From: Anthoceros angustus
Lineage: Eukaryota; Streptophyta; Anthocerotopsida; Anthocerotales; Anthocerotaceae
NCBI GenBank assembly: GCA_010909165.1
Contig: VJWM01000011.1
Location: 806,001-870,000 of the forward strand
Direction: 5' to 3'
DNA: 64,000 nucleotides
Shown piece by piece: positions 32,822 to 43,426 of the stretch. Each line of letters starts with the position of its first letter. The first letter of the stretch is position 1. The position numbers and the translations under genes are program-made. Under the pieces are notes generated by a model. The model was not told the origin of the DNA. It was given only the letters and a program-made list of their open reading frames with translations, and searched no databases.

Positions 32822-35800
32822 ATGGAGCTCTGGTGGGTGCTACCGTTGCCGCTGCTGGTGCTTGTGCTTCTCGGCCGTTGGCTGCTGCGTGCTATCCTGC
32901 CTCAGGAGGTTCCCGAAATTCAAGTCGACTCGTCCGATGGTTGGTCCCGTGCCTGTTCCCCGGAAAATCTAGGTTTTGTGGGTTTTGGTTCCGGACAATC
33001 GTGAAGGAATGTCGTTTGCTGAGCTGCAAGGGCACGCATGCTGCCTCAGTTTTGTCCTGGCAAGTCCAGGGACTGGAAGAGCATCTTTGTGTTTCATACT
33101 CGGGGCCTGTGATGCTGAAAATGCAGACACTGTTGTGTGTCGCAATGACGTGGGAGATTTGGCCTGTTTGTGTGCAGTGATACTGAATCCAGGAGTGTCC
33201 ACTGAGGAGAAGGCTACGACTGTAAGTGTCTGTTGTGCTCTTGTGGATGTGTCAAAAACATTTCGACGGAAGGGGCTGATTGTTGGAGTGTGACAGGGCC
33301 AAATGGAAGGGTTGAGCCCTGATACTGTACGGTGCTATGAGCCTGCAACGTTGAAGTTTCTTGGACTCGTACCTGCCCTGAAGGGTGATGATGTGAGTAC
33401 TGATGAATTTGTTTCGTCTGTTCCTAAAGCCTCGGTTGTCTTTCTGGCTTCGGCTGAAAATGGCATTTCTGCAGGTGAAGAGCCACATCTGTCAAGCCCG
33501 GGATGCACAGAAGGTGTGGGCTAACAGCTCATTTGAACAGCGGCGCCAGTTTCTACGGATCCTACTTAAATACATCCTTGAGCACCAGGAGCTTATTTGC
33601 CAGTACGTCAACAATCTCCTTCCTCTGCGGTTCTGCCTGTCTTCAAATGACACAGTTTGTTCGTCATTCATGGTGTGTGGTGGTGGAGCTGTATGTTTGA
33701 CGATGATTTCGAATTGAGGACTTGAATTGTCTCAGCGTGCACGACTCCCAAGCTTCTAAGAAGCCTTCCTACATTTTTCTGCACAGAGTATCAGCTAGAG
33801 ATTCTGGAAAGACAATGGTGGATGCGGCATTAGGAGAGATCATCACCACTTGTGCGAAAATAGACTGGCTTATCAAGGAGGGTGAGCGATGGCTCAAGCC
33901 TGAATACAGGTGATCTTGGGAACGAAGGCATGTTGGATTACTCTGCCCACTGCATGCCATTTTGGGATTTTGCACACAAATTTAGGGCCTGAAGGTGGTG
34001 CTTGTCCTTACATCAGAACATGCTTCACTGCTTCAGATCCTCTGGGATGCTGATGCGACATAAGTCAGCAAGAGTTGAGTTCCAGCCTCTTGGGGTGATT
34101 GGAGCAATTGTTCCATGGAATTACCCTTTCCATAACATCTTCAATCCAATGTTAGCAGCCGTTTTTGCAGGAAATGGCATTGTCATCAAGGTGCAAACCC
34201 TTGTCTCTTTGAAAGTTTGCTAGGCATATTATTGCTGGTTTTTCTACAGCAAGAGGAGCATCCAAACCTTGACATCGCTGCTCTGCAAATGATGCTGTAG
34301 CGTGACGAAGGGTGTACCTGTTTGCTCTCCAGGTTTCCGAGCATGCAAGTTGGTCAGGAGCCTTTTATTTGCGAATAATTCAGGCTGCACTTTCAGCTGC
34401 TGGTGCACCTACAGAACTGGTCCACGTAATAGCTGGGTCGGTAATCCTCGTCCTGACTTGACATTGCGTTCTTATAATCTGCCCAAAACTGTAGCTGGCA
34501 AGTGTTTTTTGCTAGCTGAGGTCTACAATTCTGTGTGGCAACACAGGTACGGGGAGACTGGAGAAGCTTTGGTCTCATCTGTGGACAAAGTGATTTTTGT
34601 GGGATCTACTGCAGTGGGGAAGAAGGTGTGCTTCTGGTGCTTCATATCTTTACTTGGTTAAGATTGCTACCTGCTAACAGTCCACTTGAAGTGTGTCTAA
34701 AGCTTCATGTACACAAATCTCCTGCGGTTTTGATACTCAGGTTTCCTTTCCCTGTGCCACTCTTTTTGCAGGTGATGGAAAATGCTGCCAAGTCACTAAC
34801 TCCAGTTGTCCTTGAGTTGGGAGGCAAAGATGCATTCATTGTGTGCGAGGATGCTGATCTTTCACAGGTAACTGGAGAGCAGTTTGAATTTGCTGCACAA
34901 GTCATTGTTCTTCCTCCAGCTGATACAATGTGCTTTGTTGAACAGGCGTTGCAGATTGCAACAAGGGCAACTCTACAATCAAGTGGCCAAAATTGTGCAG
35001 GTGCTGAGCGCTTCTATGTACACAGAGACATTTACTCAACGTTTGTGCAGGAGATTAGCAAGATTGTGAAGTCAATCCGGGTGGTAAGGGTTGGTTTTCT
35101 GCTAGACCATACAGACAACATCGCTGGAGTAGCGTATGAATGTGTATGGCGTTTGTTTCAGGGCCCACCTTTTGCCAAACAAGTGGACATGGGAGCGATT
35201 TGCATGCCAGGGCATGCAGACAGAATAGAGAGCTTAGTGCAAGAGGCCATCGAAAAAGGAGCGAAGATTGTTGCCCGTGGTCAGCTGATTACAACAGGAT
35301 CTCCAGGTGATAGTCCTGTTGGCCAGTTCTATGTCCCAACCGTATTAGTCAACGTGAACCACACAATGCGGATCATGCAAGAAGAGGTGCATCCTTCTGC
35401 TTTCTTGAAGTCCTTGCTCTCGAAGTTTCGACGCATTGTGAGTAAAGACTCTCAAAGTCTGAATCCAATTCCCTTCGGTGGTCTATCTACAGATATTTGG
35501 GCCAATCATCTGTATCATGCCCTTCGACTCTGACAACCAAGTGATTGAGCTTGCAAACGACAGCAACTTTGGACTTGGATGCTCTGTCTTTTCAGCCGAC
35601 AGAAAACGAGCCAAGAGAATAGCTTCAAGAATCTCCTGCGGAATGGTTGCCATCAATGACTTCATGGCGACATATATGTGCCAGGTAGATCTCGTCATCC
35701 CTCGCCTGTTGCACATGCAACGCCCTAACTCAATCCCGGTTCTCGCAGGCCCTTCCATTTGGAGGAGTCAAGGACAGTGGATTTGATAGACTTGCCGGGG

Positions 35801-36137
35801 TTGAGGGTCTCCGTGGATGTTGTCTAGTGAAATCCATCGCTGAAGATCGGATTCCTTACGTAAAGACCATGATTCCCAAACCCCTTCAGGTACTTACCTC
35901 CATTCCTCACAGATGGGTCTCCTGTCCAGGCGTCGAGAAATGAACACTGACTGACCTCAGGATGTTGGTCTCCGCGTGCAGTACCCGGTGGCAGACAATG
36001 CATTCGAGTTCCAGGAGGCTTTGATCAGGCTTTTGTACGGCCTTACAATCCAGGCCAAGTTCAAGGGTTTGTTGGAGGTCATTAGGACACTCGTTAGGCC
36101 GGGTCCTTCAGCAGATGGACGAAAGAAAGTAGCATAG
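32822..36137 (+). CDS. ALDH22A1: Aldehyde dehydrogenase family 22
   Basis: ALDH22 is a plant family of membrane-targeted NAD(P)-dependent aldehyde dehydrogenases linked to stress. Fourteen exons sum to 1794 nt and give 597 aa, close to the usual length. Exon 1 (32822-32939) encodes a membrane anchor ([19 protein letters not shown]). A 44-nt exon (33178-33221) bridges in frame to 33297-33392. [57 protein letters not shown] and [10 protein letters not shown] follow. [16 protein letters not shown] holds the catalytic Glu, and [15 protein letters not shown] holds the catalytic Cys. [23 protein letters not shown] and [12 protein letters not shown] end the fold. All catalytic residues are present. 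The gene is followed in the same direction by SFR2. Confidence 0.95.
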
Positions 36138-36561
36138 GTGTGAGCTCGACCCATGGTCTTGCGGATGCAGAACTCTCAATTTCGTATCCCCATATTTGGC
36201 TTAACCAATCCTCGCAGATTTTTCTCTGTTGCACGCACGGGCATGTAGACCAGTGAGCGTGAGCCGTACCAGTATCCTCCAGTTCGATGCTTCTGGCTTT
36301 CCTGAGCATCAATTTGTACATTATCCACTAGGAACTGTCTTGCTGGTGTAAAGAAGGAAAAAGAATACTTTCAGGATCTTCTGGGAGTTGTTTGAAGGGT
36401 TGACGATTGTTCCGTAAGAAAAGACATTCCGCGCCATTGACATCCGTGGAAGACAATGGCGTGACTGTCGGAGATTTGGGTCGAGGCTATTAAACACCTT
36501 TGTATATCCTCGATGTTCTTCTGAAGCTGGGCTGAAGCTCCAAGTCTCCTCGAGCTCAGTC

Positions 36562-39168
36562 ATGGCCGGTTCGGAGGTGGCTGAGAGCAGGGGATTGCTG
36601 TGGAGACTGGGCTCGCTTCTCTCCAAGCTGCTGCTGCTTCTGTTCGTCGTCTACACTGTGCTCTGCATTCTTCTGGTTCCTGCAATACAGTTAGGCTTGC
36701 CTACTCCTCAGCAAATTGATGGGTCGCCGAACGAAGTCCTAGCCAATTTCTACGGTTGCGAACTGGCCGAATCTGCCCCAGGTCCGTTGCTTTCTCGCTG
36801 AAGCTGACAGAGAGTATCCCATCCATTGGTTCGATCCAGCATTGGATGCGTACGTCGTCTGATACTGTCAGCGCAATGCAGAGAGCTGTGTGGCAACAAA
36901 TGGACGGTTTTTCTTCGGGCTGGCTTCCTCTGCAGGTCAGGTGGAAGATAAGCTGAACGATTCATGGCTGGAGCTCGCTAAGGGGAACTCCGGGAAGGTG
37001 TGTAAGCTGGATTGCCTGCCGCATGTTTATTTTTTTCCCGATAGATTTGGCTGAACCTGCCATTGGGCAGTCTAGGTGCGAGCATGGAAGGGCATGGCAT
37101 TTGCAGAGGAGCGTTTACGGTTTTGGAGCGAGCCTGATGTGGATCTGCAGTTGGCTGGAGAGTCTGGTGCAACAGTTTTCCGGCTCAGCGTTGACTGGGG
37201 CCGCATTGTGACTGCCGAGCCTGTCAATGGCACGGACAATGTAGGTTGCCTTCCTGTCTCCTCCATCTGCAGTTGTCGGACATGTGTTAGAAATTGCTAA
37301 CAAACTGTGGTACTGGTTGTGGAAGGTGGATTGGGAAGCAGTGGAGCATTACAGGCATATCCTTAGGCGGGTTCATGCGCACGGTATGCGTGTCATGTTA
37401 ACTCTCTTCCATTTCGCTCTTCCCAAGTGGGTCATCTCCCTCGGTGGCTGGACTGACCCTCGAACAGCCACCTTCTTCGCATCATTTACCAAGTCAGGTT
37501 TCGGAACCACAAGTAAAAGTCTTATCAATCTCATTCCATGCTCACAGCTTTGAGCTCTTGTTGCGCTGCCGATCCTGCTTTGCCAGTGCCGCTTTCATGA
37601 CTCCACTTGTGTTCAGGCTGGCAAAAACGCATTTCGGGGAGTATGTGGACTACTGGGTTACGTTCAATGAACCCAATATATTCGTGATCTTCACGCACTG
37701 CACGGGATCGTTTCCTCCTGGTGCCCAACTTTCTCTCATCTCACCTGCACTTTGCGTGGCTCCGTTTGGAGCGTATGGCAAGGCAATGGCTACAATCAAT
37801 AAGGCACACAGAGAGGCGTATGGGATCTTACATGAAGGGTGATGCTCGATAAGCTGGCTTAGCAGATGACTGACCTTCTCGGAAGCTGGTTCGATATGAC
37901 TGTTCTCCCTGGAAGCTTTGACAGCAGGTGTTGCTCTACTTTGCAGAAACACATCAGCTCCCGTGGGAGTGGCACACTTTGCAGCAGTGGTTAGGCCCTA
38001 CGGAATACTGGAAACGCCAGCAGCCGTTGTACTGAGATATGTTCTTGGCTACAACTGGATTGATCAGATTCAGGACAGCCTGGACTTCTGTGGCATCAAC
38101 TATTATGGACGGGTTAGTTTCCTGTTCCCTGCGCTACTCTGTAGAGCACCGGTGGCTGCTAAATCTTTGGTGCCCTTGTCCACTGTCTCCTGAAATAGGA
38201 AGTTCTATCACTGGCTGGGTTGATGATTGACGAGGATGAGGAGTACAGTGAGGCTGGGCGCGGCCTTTATCCAGGTGGTCTTTTTGAGGTTCTCACCTCA
38301 TTCCATCAGCGTTACAGACAACGTCGTCCCGGTCTCAGGTTTGTTGTCACAGAGAATGGGATAGGGGACTCTCGGGACCTCCTCCGCAGACCCTTCATCA
38401 TAGAGCACCTGCTTGCCGTTTCTGCCGCCAGAGAACAGGTTGGTTGATTTTCTGGTGACGTGTGCAGCTGAGGTGCATCCCCTGGTTTTGTTCCTGATGT
38501 GTCTCATGCTGGCTGTAGGGGGTTCCAGTGGACGGCTATATCTACTGGACAATTTCTGACAACTGGGAATGGATTGATGGATACTGCCCCAAATTTGGCT
38601 TGGTTTCTGTAAACCGTGCAAACAACTTGAGCAGGAGTCCAAGACCTTCGTATTATTTATACCAGCGAGTATGCTCTTACATTCCTTCCTCCATTCGCAC
38701 GGATTCTCGTTGACGTGACCCCCAGAAGCAAAGTCCAGTTGATCGCTGTTTTGGGTGAAGTTGTCCAGGACGGGAGTCATCACTCAGCAACAACGGCGGG
38801 AGGAATGGGAGACGCTACAAAACGCCAGACGAAGGGGTGGATTGCGGCCCTTCTGCCGATTTTATGACTCGTTGAATATCGCAGGAGTTGGTAAGCTTTT
38901 CTCACTGCATGGTTTGCAAGGGTGTGCCGCAGGGCTGTGCCAACAGTTAACTTGGATCTCCTTCAACGTTGGTTTTGCAGAGAGCCGAGACTCACCGATC
39001 CTGCGCCCATTCGCTGAAAAGGACTGGCGTTTTGGCATGCACCTGTCGCGAGGTTACCGTGAATATTGCTGGAGGTCAGTCAGACTGGTGTCATCCCTTG
39101 TCACAAGAAGTGTGACAAGGATCACTGCTGGTGCTTCCAAGGTGCCAACGGAACGTACTGAGCTCTGA
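36562..39168 (+). CDS. SFR2: SENSITIVE TO FREEZING 2, galactolipid galactosyltransferase
   Basis: SFR2 is a GH1-fold enzyme of the outer chloroplast envelope. It moves galactose between MGDG molecules, making oligogalactolipids and DAG during freezing or dehydration. Ten exons (36562-36781, 36882-36997, 37076-37240, 37326-37492, 37617-37838, 37947-38112, 38199-38438, 38519-38668, 38761-38890 and 38981-39168) give 587 aa. An N-terminal membrane helix (SKLLLLLFVVYTVLCILLVP) precedes RFFFGLASSAGQVEDKLNDS. The acid/base Glu is in YWVTFNEPN and the nucleophile Glu is in FVVTENGIGD. GYIYWTISDNWEWIDGYCPK and the SFR2-specific C-terminus (RRGGLRPFCRFYDS, EKDWRFGMHLSRG) separate it from ordinary beta-glucosidases. 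NEPN replaces the more usual NEPH. Confidence 0.93.
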
Positions 39169-39287
39169 ACTTGTACCAAAGAAATTGCAACAATTGCATG
39201 CATAGTCCCCACCAAATTGGCCACCGATGTGCACCATTTCCTGGAAACTGCCCTCCATTTTGTGGATGGCAGGCAGTGAAAATAAAA

Positions 39288-39390
39288 CTTTCTTCCTCTT
39301 TCTTCTTTCTTCTTCTTTCTTCTTCTTTCTTCTTCTTTCTTCTTCTTTCTTCTTCTTTCTTCTTCTTTCTTCTTCTTTCTTCTTCTTTCG
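39288..39390. repeat. Polypyrimidine array, nine 10-bp units
   Basis: TCTTCTTTCT is repeated without change from 39301 to about 39389, with a degenerate lead-in. The strand is purely C and T for about 100 bases. The minus-strand ORFs across it (Glu/Arg/Lys runs) are artefacts. It lies about 130 bp past the SFR2 stop. Confidence 0.95.
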
Positions 39391-40701
39391 CTGAGAAAAT
39401 TCCTTCCACTTCTCAACGTTGCTGCTCCCTGGCATTCGCACACTGCACAGAAATCGATGGGAACGCCTCTAACCGACTTCCCACGACAATCTACGTGCAT
39501 GGCATGGCAGCGGCAGCCGGGAATCTGGGGCTCTTTGTCTTCGCGTGCTCTGTCCCTGCTGTCGTGTTGACAAGCCAATTGGACAAGAGTCCTCAGCTGC
39601 TGCCACTTCCATCGTCATGCTGCAACAGCTCAAACAAAAAACCGCAGCAAACTGAAACCGGCAGCAGCGTGCTTGCATTGATCCGCCTGCTTTCTTTGCG
39701 TAAATGGCCATTTTCACAGCTTACAAAGCAACCAGATGAGGCCCAGATGATGATACAGAGAATGATAACTTAGAGCACATTCCCACATACAGTGATCCCA
39801 GATAGAGGGCAGGATCCAACGCATATTGGCCTCGGGGAGCGCATCGATCATGTCGTCCAGCCATTTTTTTCCGGACGATCTTGGACCTGCAGAGCTCGTG
39901 ACTGAAGGACAGGTTTCTGTACACAAAAATTTGGAATTTATAGCAGAGAGTAGTATGCTTTCCAAGCAATTCAGCGCAATCGGCGTGATTCGGCTTTCCT
40001 AGTAATTCGGCGTAATTAGGGATTAGGTGTAATGCTACTTTCCCAATAATACGGCTTCATTTTTGGCATCTGGAGTGCCTGGATGCGGGGTCGTCTAGAA
40101 AAGTGGAAAGTGTGAGGATGCAGGCTCGCTATTCCTGATGTGGTAGTACTCGGGTTCTTGTGGCAACCGGTGCACAGGAATACCCATCAAGTCTGTTAGA
40201 GTATTCTGGATGCAGCTACCCAACGAGGAACAGTAACCATCCGAAACCACAGCAGCGGGTGATGACATTCTTGGACGAAATCGTTGCAACGAACATGTAG
40301 GATCCCTTGTAAGTTACCTAGTCTGCCATTGTGGGACCACCAGATAAAGAATACCAGTGCCTACCGCACCGCATTGAACGTATCTCAACCGAAGAATGGG
40401 AAGGGACAAACCCCAGTCCACGACCTGCTTCTCACTCACCATCTGCACCATGATGTCGGCACAAATAGCAACCACTACAAGTATGATGAAACTGGCCATC
40501 GTCGACGAGAAGCAGCGTGCTTGCATTGATGTACCTGCTTTCGTTGCAGTAAATCGCCACTTTCACTTCCACTCCAGAGCAGGCATTGTCATGTCGACGC
40601 ATTGTACTTCTGAGAAGAGTATATCAAACTTCACCCGTGCCCGCTCCTCAACAGTCTCACCTCAAAATGGAGAGAGACGCAGCTGAAGTGGCTTTATTCA
40701 C
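39391..40701. other. Intergenic; two short minus-strand ORFs beginning MQARC
   Basis: No known gene is seen. Two minus-strand frames start with MQARC and a hydrophobic stretch: 40526-40314 (FIILVVVAICADIMVQMV) and one starting near 39681 (FAAVFCLSCCSMTMEVAAA). Their DNA is about 85% alike over some 55 bp (39662-39717 against 40511-40567). They may be duplicated small secreted-protein exons or chance. Confidence 0.35.
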
Positions 40702-41584
40702 CTACTGGCCGCTGTGGACAGCCTCCCACGAGTACAGGAACTCCACCATCTCCTCACCACCCCATTCTGCAGACAGACATACAGAGGAGTTCAAAATCCA
40801 CATCTCTCTCCTTACAAGGTGCAAGGAGCTACAATTTCAGAAAGCATATACAAGGAATAACAGCACAAACACACACCCATTGCATAGTCCATGACTGTTC
40901 CCTTGTCATTGCTTTCAGCTCGGATGTCGGCACCATGATCCAGCAGAATTTTGGCGATAGGAACGTGGCCTCTCAGGCAAGCCAGCTGCACAAACGTCCA
41001 CCACAAGCAGGCACCGTTAGCAGCAACAATTGCAATACAACATACTCGCCATACTCAACATCTGCCAGCATGCAAGCACATAAAGGCAGTTGTAGGAATC
41101 GCACCTGCAGAGCTGTGTTGCCACTCTCATTGCGAATCTCCGTGGAGGCGCCTGCCTTGAGCAAAGCCTCCACAACGTCAGCGTGCCCGTAGAAGGAGGC
41201 CAACTGGAGAGCCGTCCATCCTGCCTTGCTCTCGCTGGGCAAGTTCACCTGCACATCCTTGGAACCTAGCAACGACTGCACCAGCGTCAGGTCCCCTCCC
41301 TTGGCCGCGTCCTTGAGCTGCTCGTTGCGCTGGGTGGAGTCTGTGAGCGAGGCGGAGCAGGGCCTGGCCGCATTCAGGCCTGCTGTCCTGCTGCTGCTTC
41401 TCTTCACGCCCGGCTGCATGCACGTGCCAGCTCCATTTGCCAGGGTTAGGCCAGCCAGCTCCTGCGAGAGCCTGAGGCTAAGCCTGGGCAAGCCAAGGCT
41501 CTCACGGCCTGCCTGCCAATTGCTCTTCGAGTTCCAACACAATGTGGCAGACGAGGACACGCAATTCAACTGTGCAGATGCCAT
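40702..41584 (-). CDS. Small ankyrin-repeat protein, probably plastid
   Basis: Three exons (41584-41105, 40985-40877 and 40766-40702) join in frame to give 217 aa. The first 85 residues are rich in Ser, Arg, Leu and Ala with few acidic residues, like a chloroplast transit peptide. Three to four ankyrin repeats follow: NEQLKDAAKGGDLTLVQSLL, AGWTALQLASFYGHADVVEA, SGNTALQ-LACLRGHVPIAKI and a capping repeat ending GEEMVEFLYSW. The intron after TALQ lies at a repeat boundary. Repeats of this type mediate protein contacts, and no catalytic role is implied. The family member cannot be named further. Confidence 0.8.
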
Positions 41585-43426
41585 GTCTGTCTGTTGCCGG
41601 AATAATCTGACGACAATCCGCGCCCCTCCCGCCCCACAAAGATCTCGCCTCCTGCCCTCGCGGCTTCCTCACACTCACATTCATCCTTAAGCACGCAAGT
41701 TTATCCCTCGGCAAAAACGAAGCCAGGCCGCCAACACAACTGTCATTCTCGCGGCACAACGCTGTGGGACTCAGTTGCGTCTGGTGGTTTAGCTTAGCCC
41801 TTTGCACGGGGCAAGGCACTGTAGAGATGTTTGGGTCCGGCCTTCCTGGTGCTGGGCAGGGCTTGCTGGGGAGCATCGAAGATGCTGTTGTTGTGGTGCA
41901 TTGGAATGATAGTATCTCCTCCGACAGTGTGAAGCAGGGGGCTTGGTGTGTGCAACCTCATATCCCTGATGTTGGTGATGGTGATGCTGCATGGCGGATC
42001 AGGAAGGACTGGCAGCGTTTCTGAGGATCATGCTGTGGGCTCTTCAGGCAAACCAGAGAGAACAGAGAGTACAGATGGTTGCGTTCGGAGAGAGAGCCAA
42101 GACAGCAGTCATGGAAGCACGGGCTTGCCTAGGGATGTGATTGAAACCCTTATGCATGCGCATCTTTCCAGAAACTTATGGATCACCTGGATCGATGTGC
42201 AATCTCTCTCTCCTTACAGCAGACAAGGCTTTCAGGCAGCACAGGCGGTAGGGAAGTGGAAGTTGGTACAAACAAAGTGTACTAACTCAAGAAGATGTAT
42301 TCAACAGACGATCATTCCGGTGGCTGTGAGTATGGAATGCTCCTTTTGTTTTTGAGATCCCCTGTGTGACCCCGGCTCACATGTGGACTGACATGTGCTC
42401 AAGTCAGTAATACATTATCTTTGCAAAACTTCTCCTCATTCTAGAGCTGCAATACAACACAGGTGCCACTCCATTCAGAAGTCCATACCAGTCGATGAGT
42501 AACAATTCCTGTTTGAAGAACACCGACCATGTTCTGTATGTATGGGAATGAATCTGTTCCTCATGTCCCTTCTTCCCATTCTGCAAAGGTGACAGGACAC
42601 CGAGCGGTTTCTGATGCAATGCGTGATCGCCACGAATCTGACTTGCTCAGGTGTGCAAGGAGACTGGAATTCTGTCATCTACTTTTGTGGTTGAAACCTG
42701 TACAAGACCAATTTGTGGTGTGAAATTGTGAAACATTTCCAGATGCACAAGCACATGTTCGTGTGCAGGTGAAGGATGACCTCGCGCTCGAAACTCCCCA
42801 TCTGTTACCATGTTTACCTTACACAATTCCAAGTTCCCGAACCAAGCCATTCTGGTATTGGCTCCTGCTCGTCATCCAAATACCACGCCTTGTCAGCACT
42901 ACCACCCTCTTGGCCAGCTCCAGCAGCACCTGGCCTCCATCGCAACGTGTTCCTCGTAATGTGTAGAAATCCCTCTCCTTTGTCACCAAACTGAGAATCG
43001 GGAAGCGTGCCTGAAGCAGCCTTTGGAATCGGAGCTCCTCGACAGCATCTCAAACAGCATCTTCCACTCAAGGCCGGCAAATGCAGCAAAAAGAGGCCCA
43101 GTGGGCAGCAGGAAAAGGCCCTGCGGGCGGCAGAGACTAGGTTAACATTGCTGCAGCGCATTCACAGTCCCCCGAGCTCCAGACTTGACACCAACTTGCA
43201 GGATGGACTACATGCATCCAGACACAGGATTTGGGTATGTGCACGCGCACGTCTCTTAAACGCGCCCGTCTCTAGAACAGCAGCACCCATGCGATGCTCC
43301 GAACAATGCCACCAATGCTTGTCCCGCGTGTTCCCAGGGGCCATGAAACTTTGATATCTTTGCAAACCGCCCGCCAGAGCTCGCTGATCGAGGCTCCCTC
43401 CAGCTGTTGAAGGGATGGCCTCATAA
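41585..43426. other. Intergenic; no confident gene
   Basis: ORFs at 41764-42024 (plus, MFGSGLPGAGQGLLG) and 43030-42840 (minus, FPILSLVTKERDFYTLRG) have protein-like composition but no recognised family or consistent exon structure. They may be parts of unidentified or decayed genes. Confidence 0.35.

Noticed and set aside
39054-39578. Minus-strand ORFs with long Glu/Arg/Lys runs
   Set aside because: The runs are produced by the TCTTCTTTCT array. The ORFs also overlap the last SFR2 exon.
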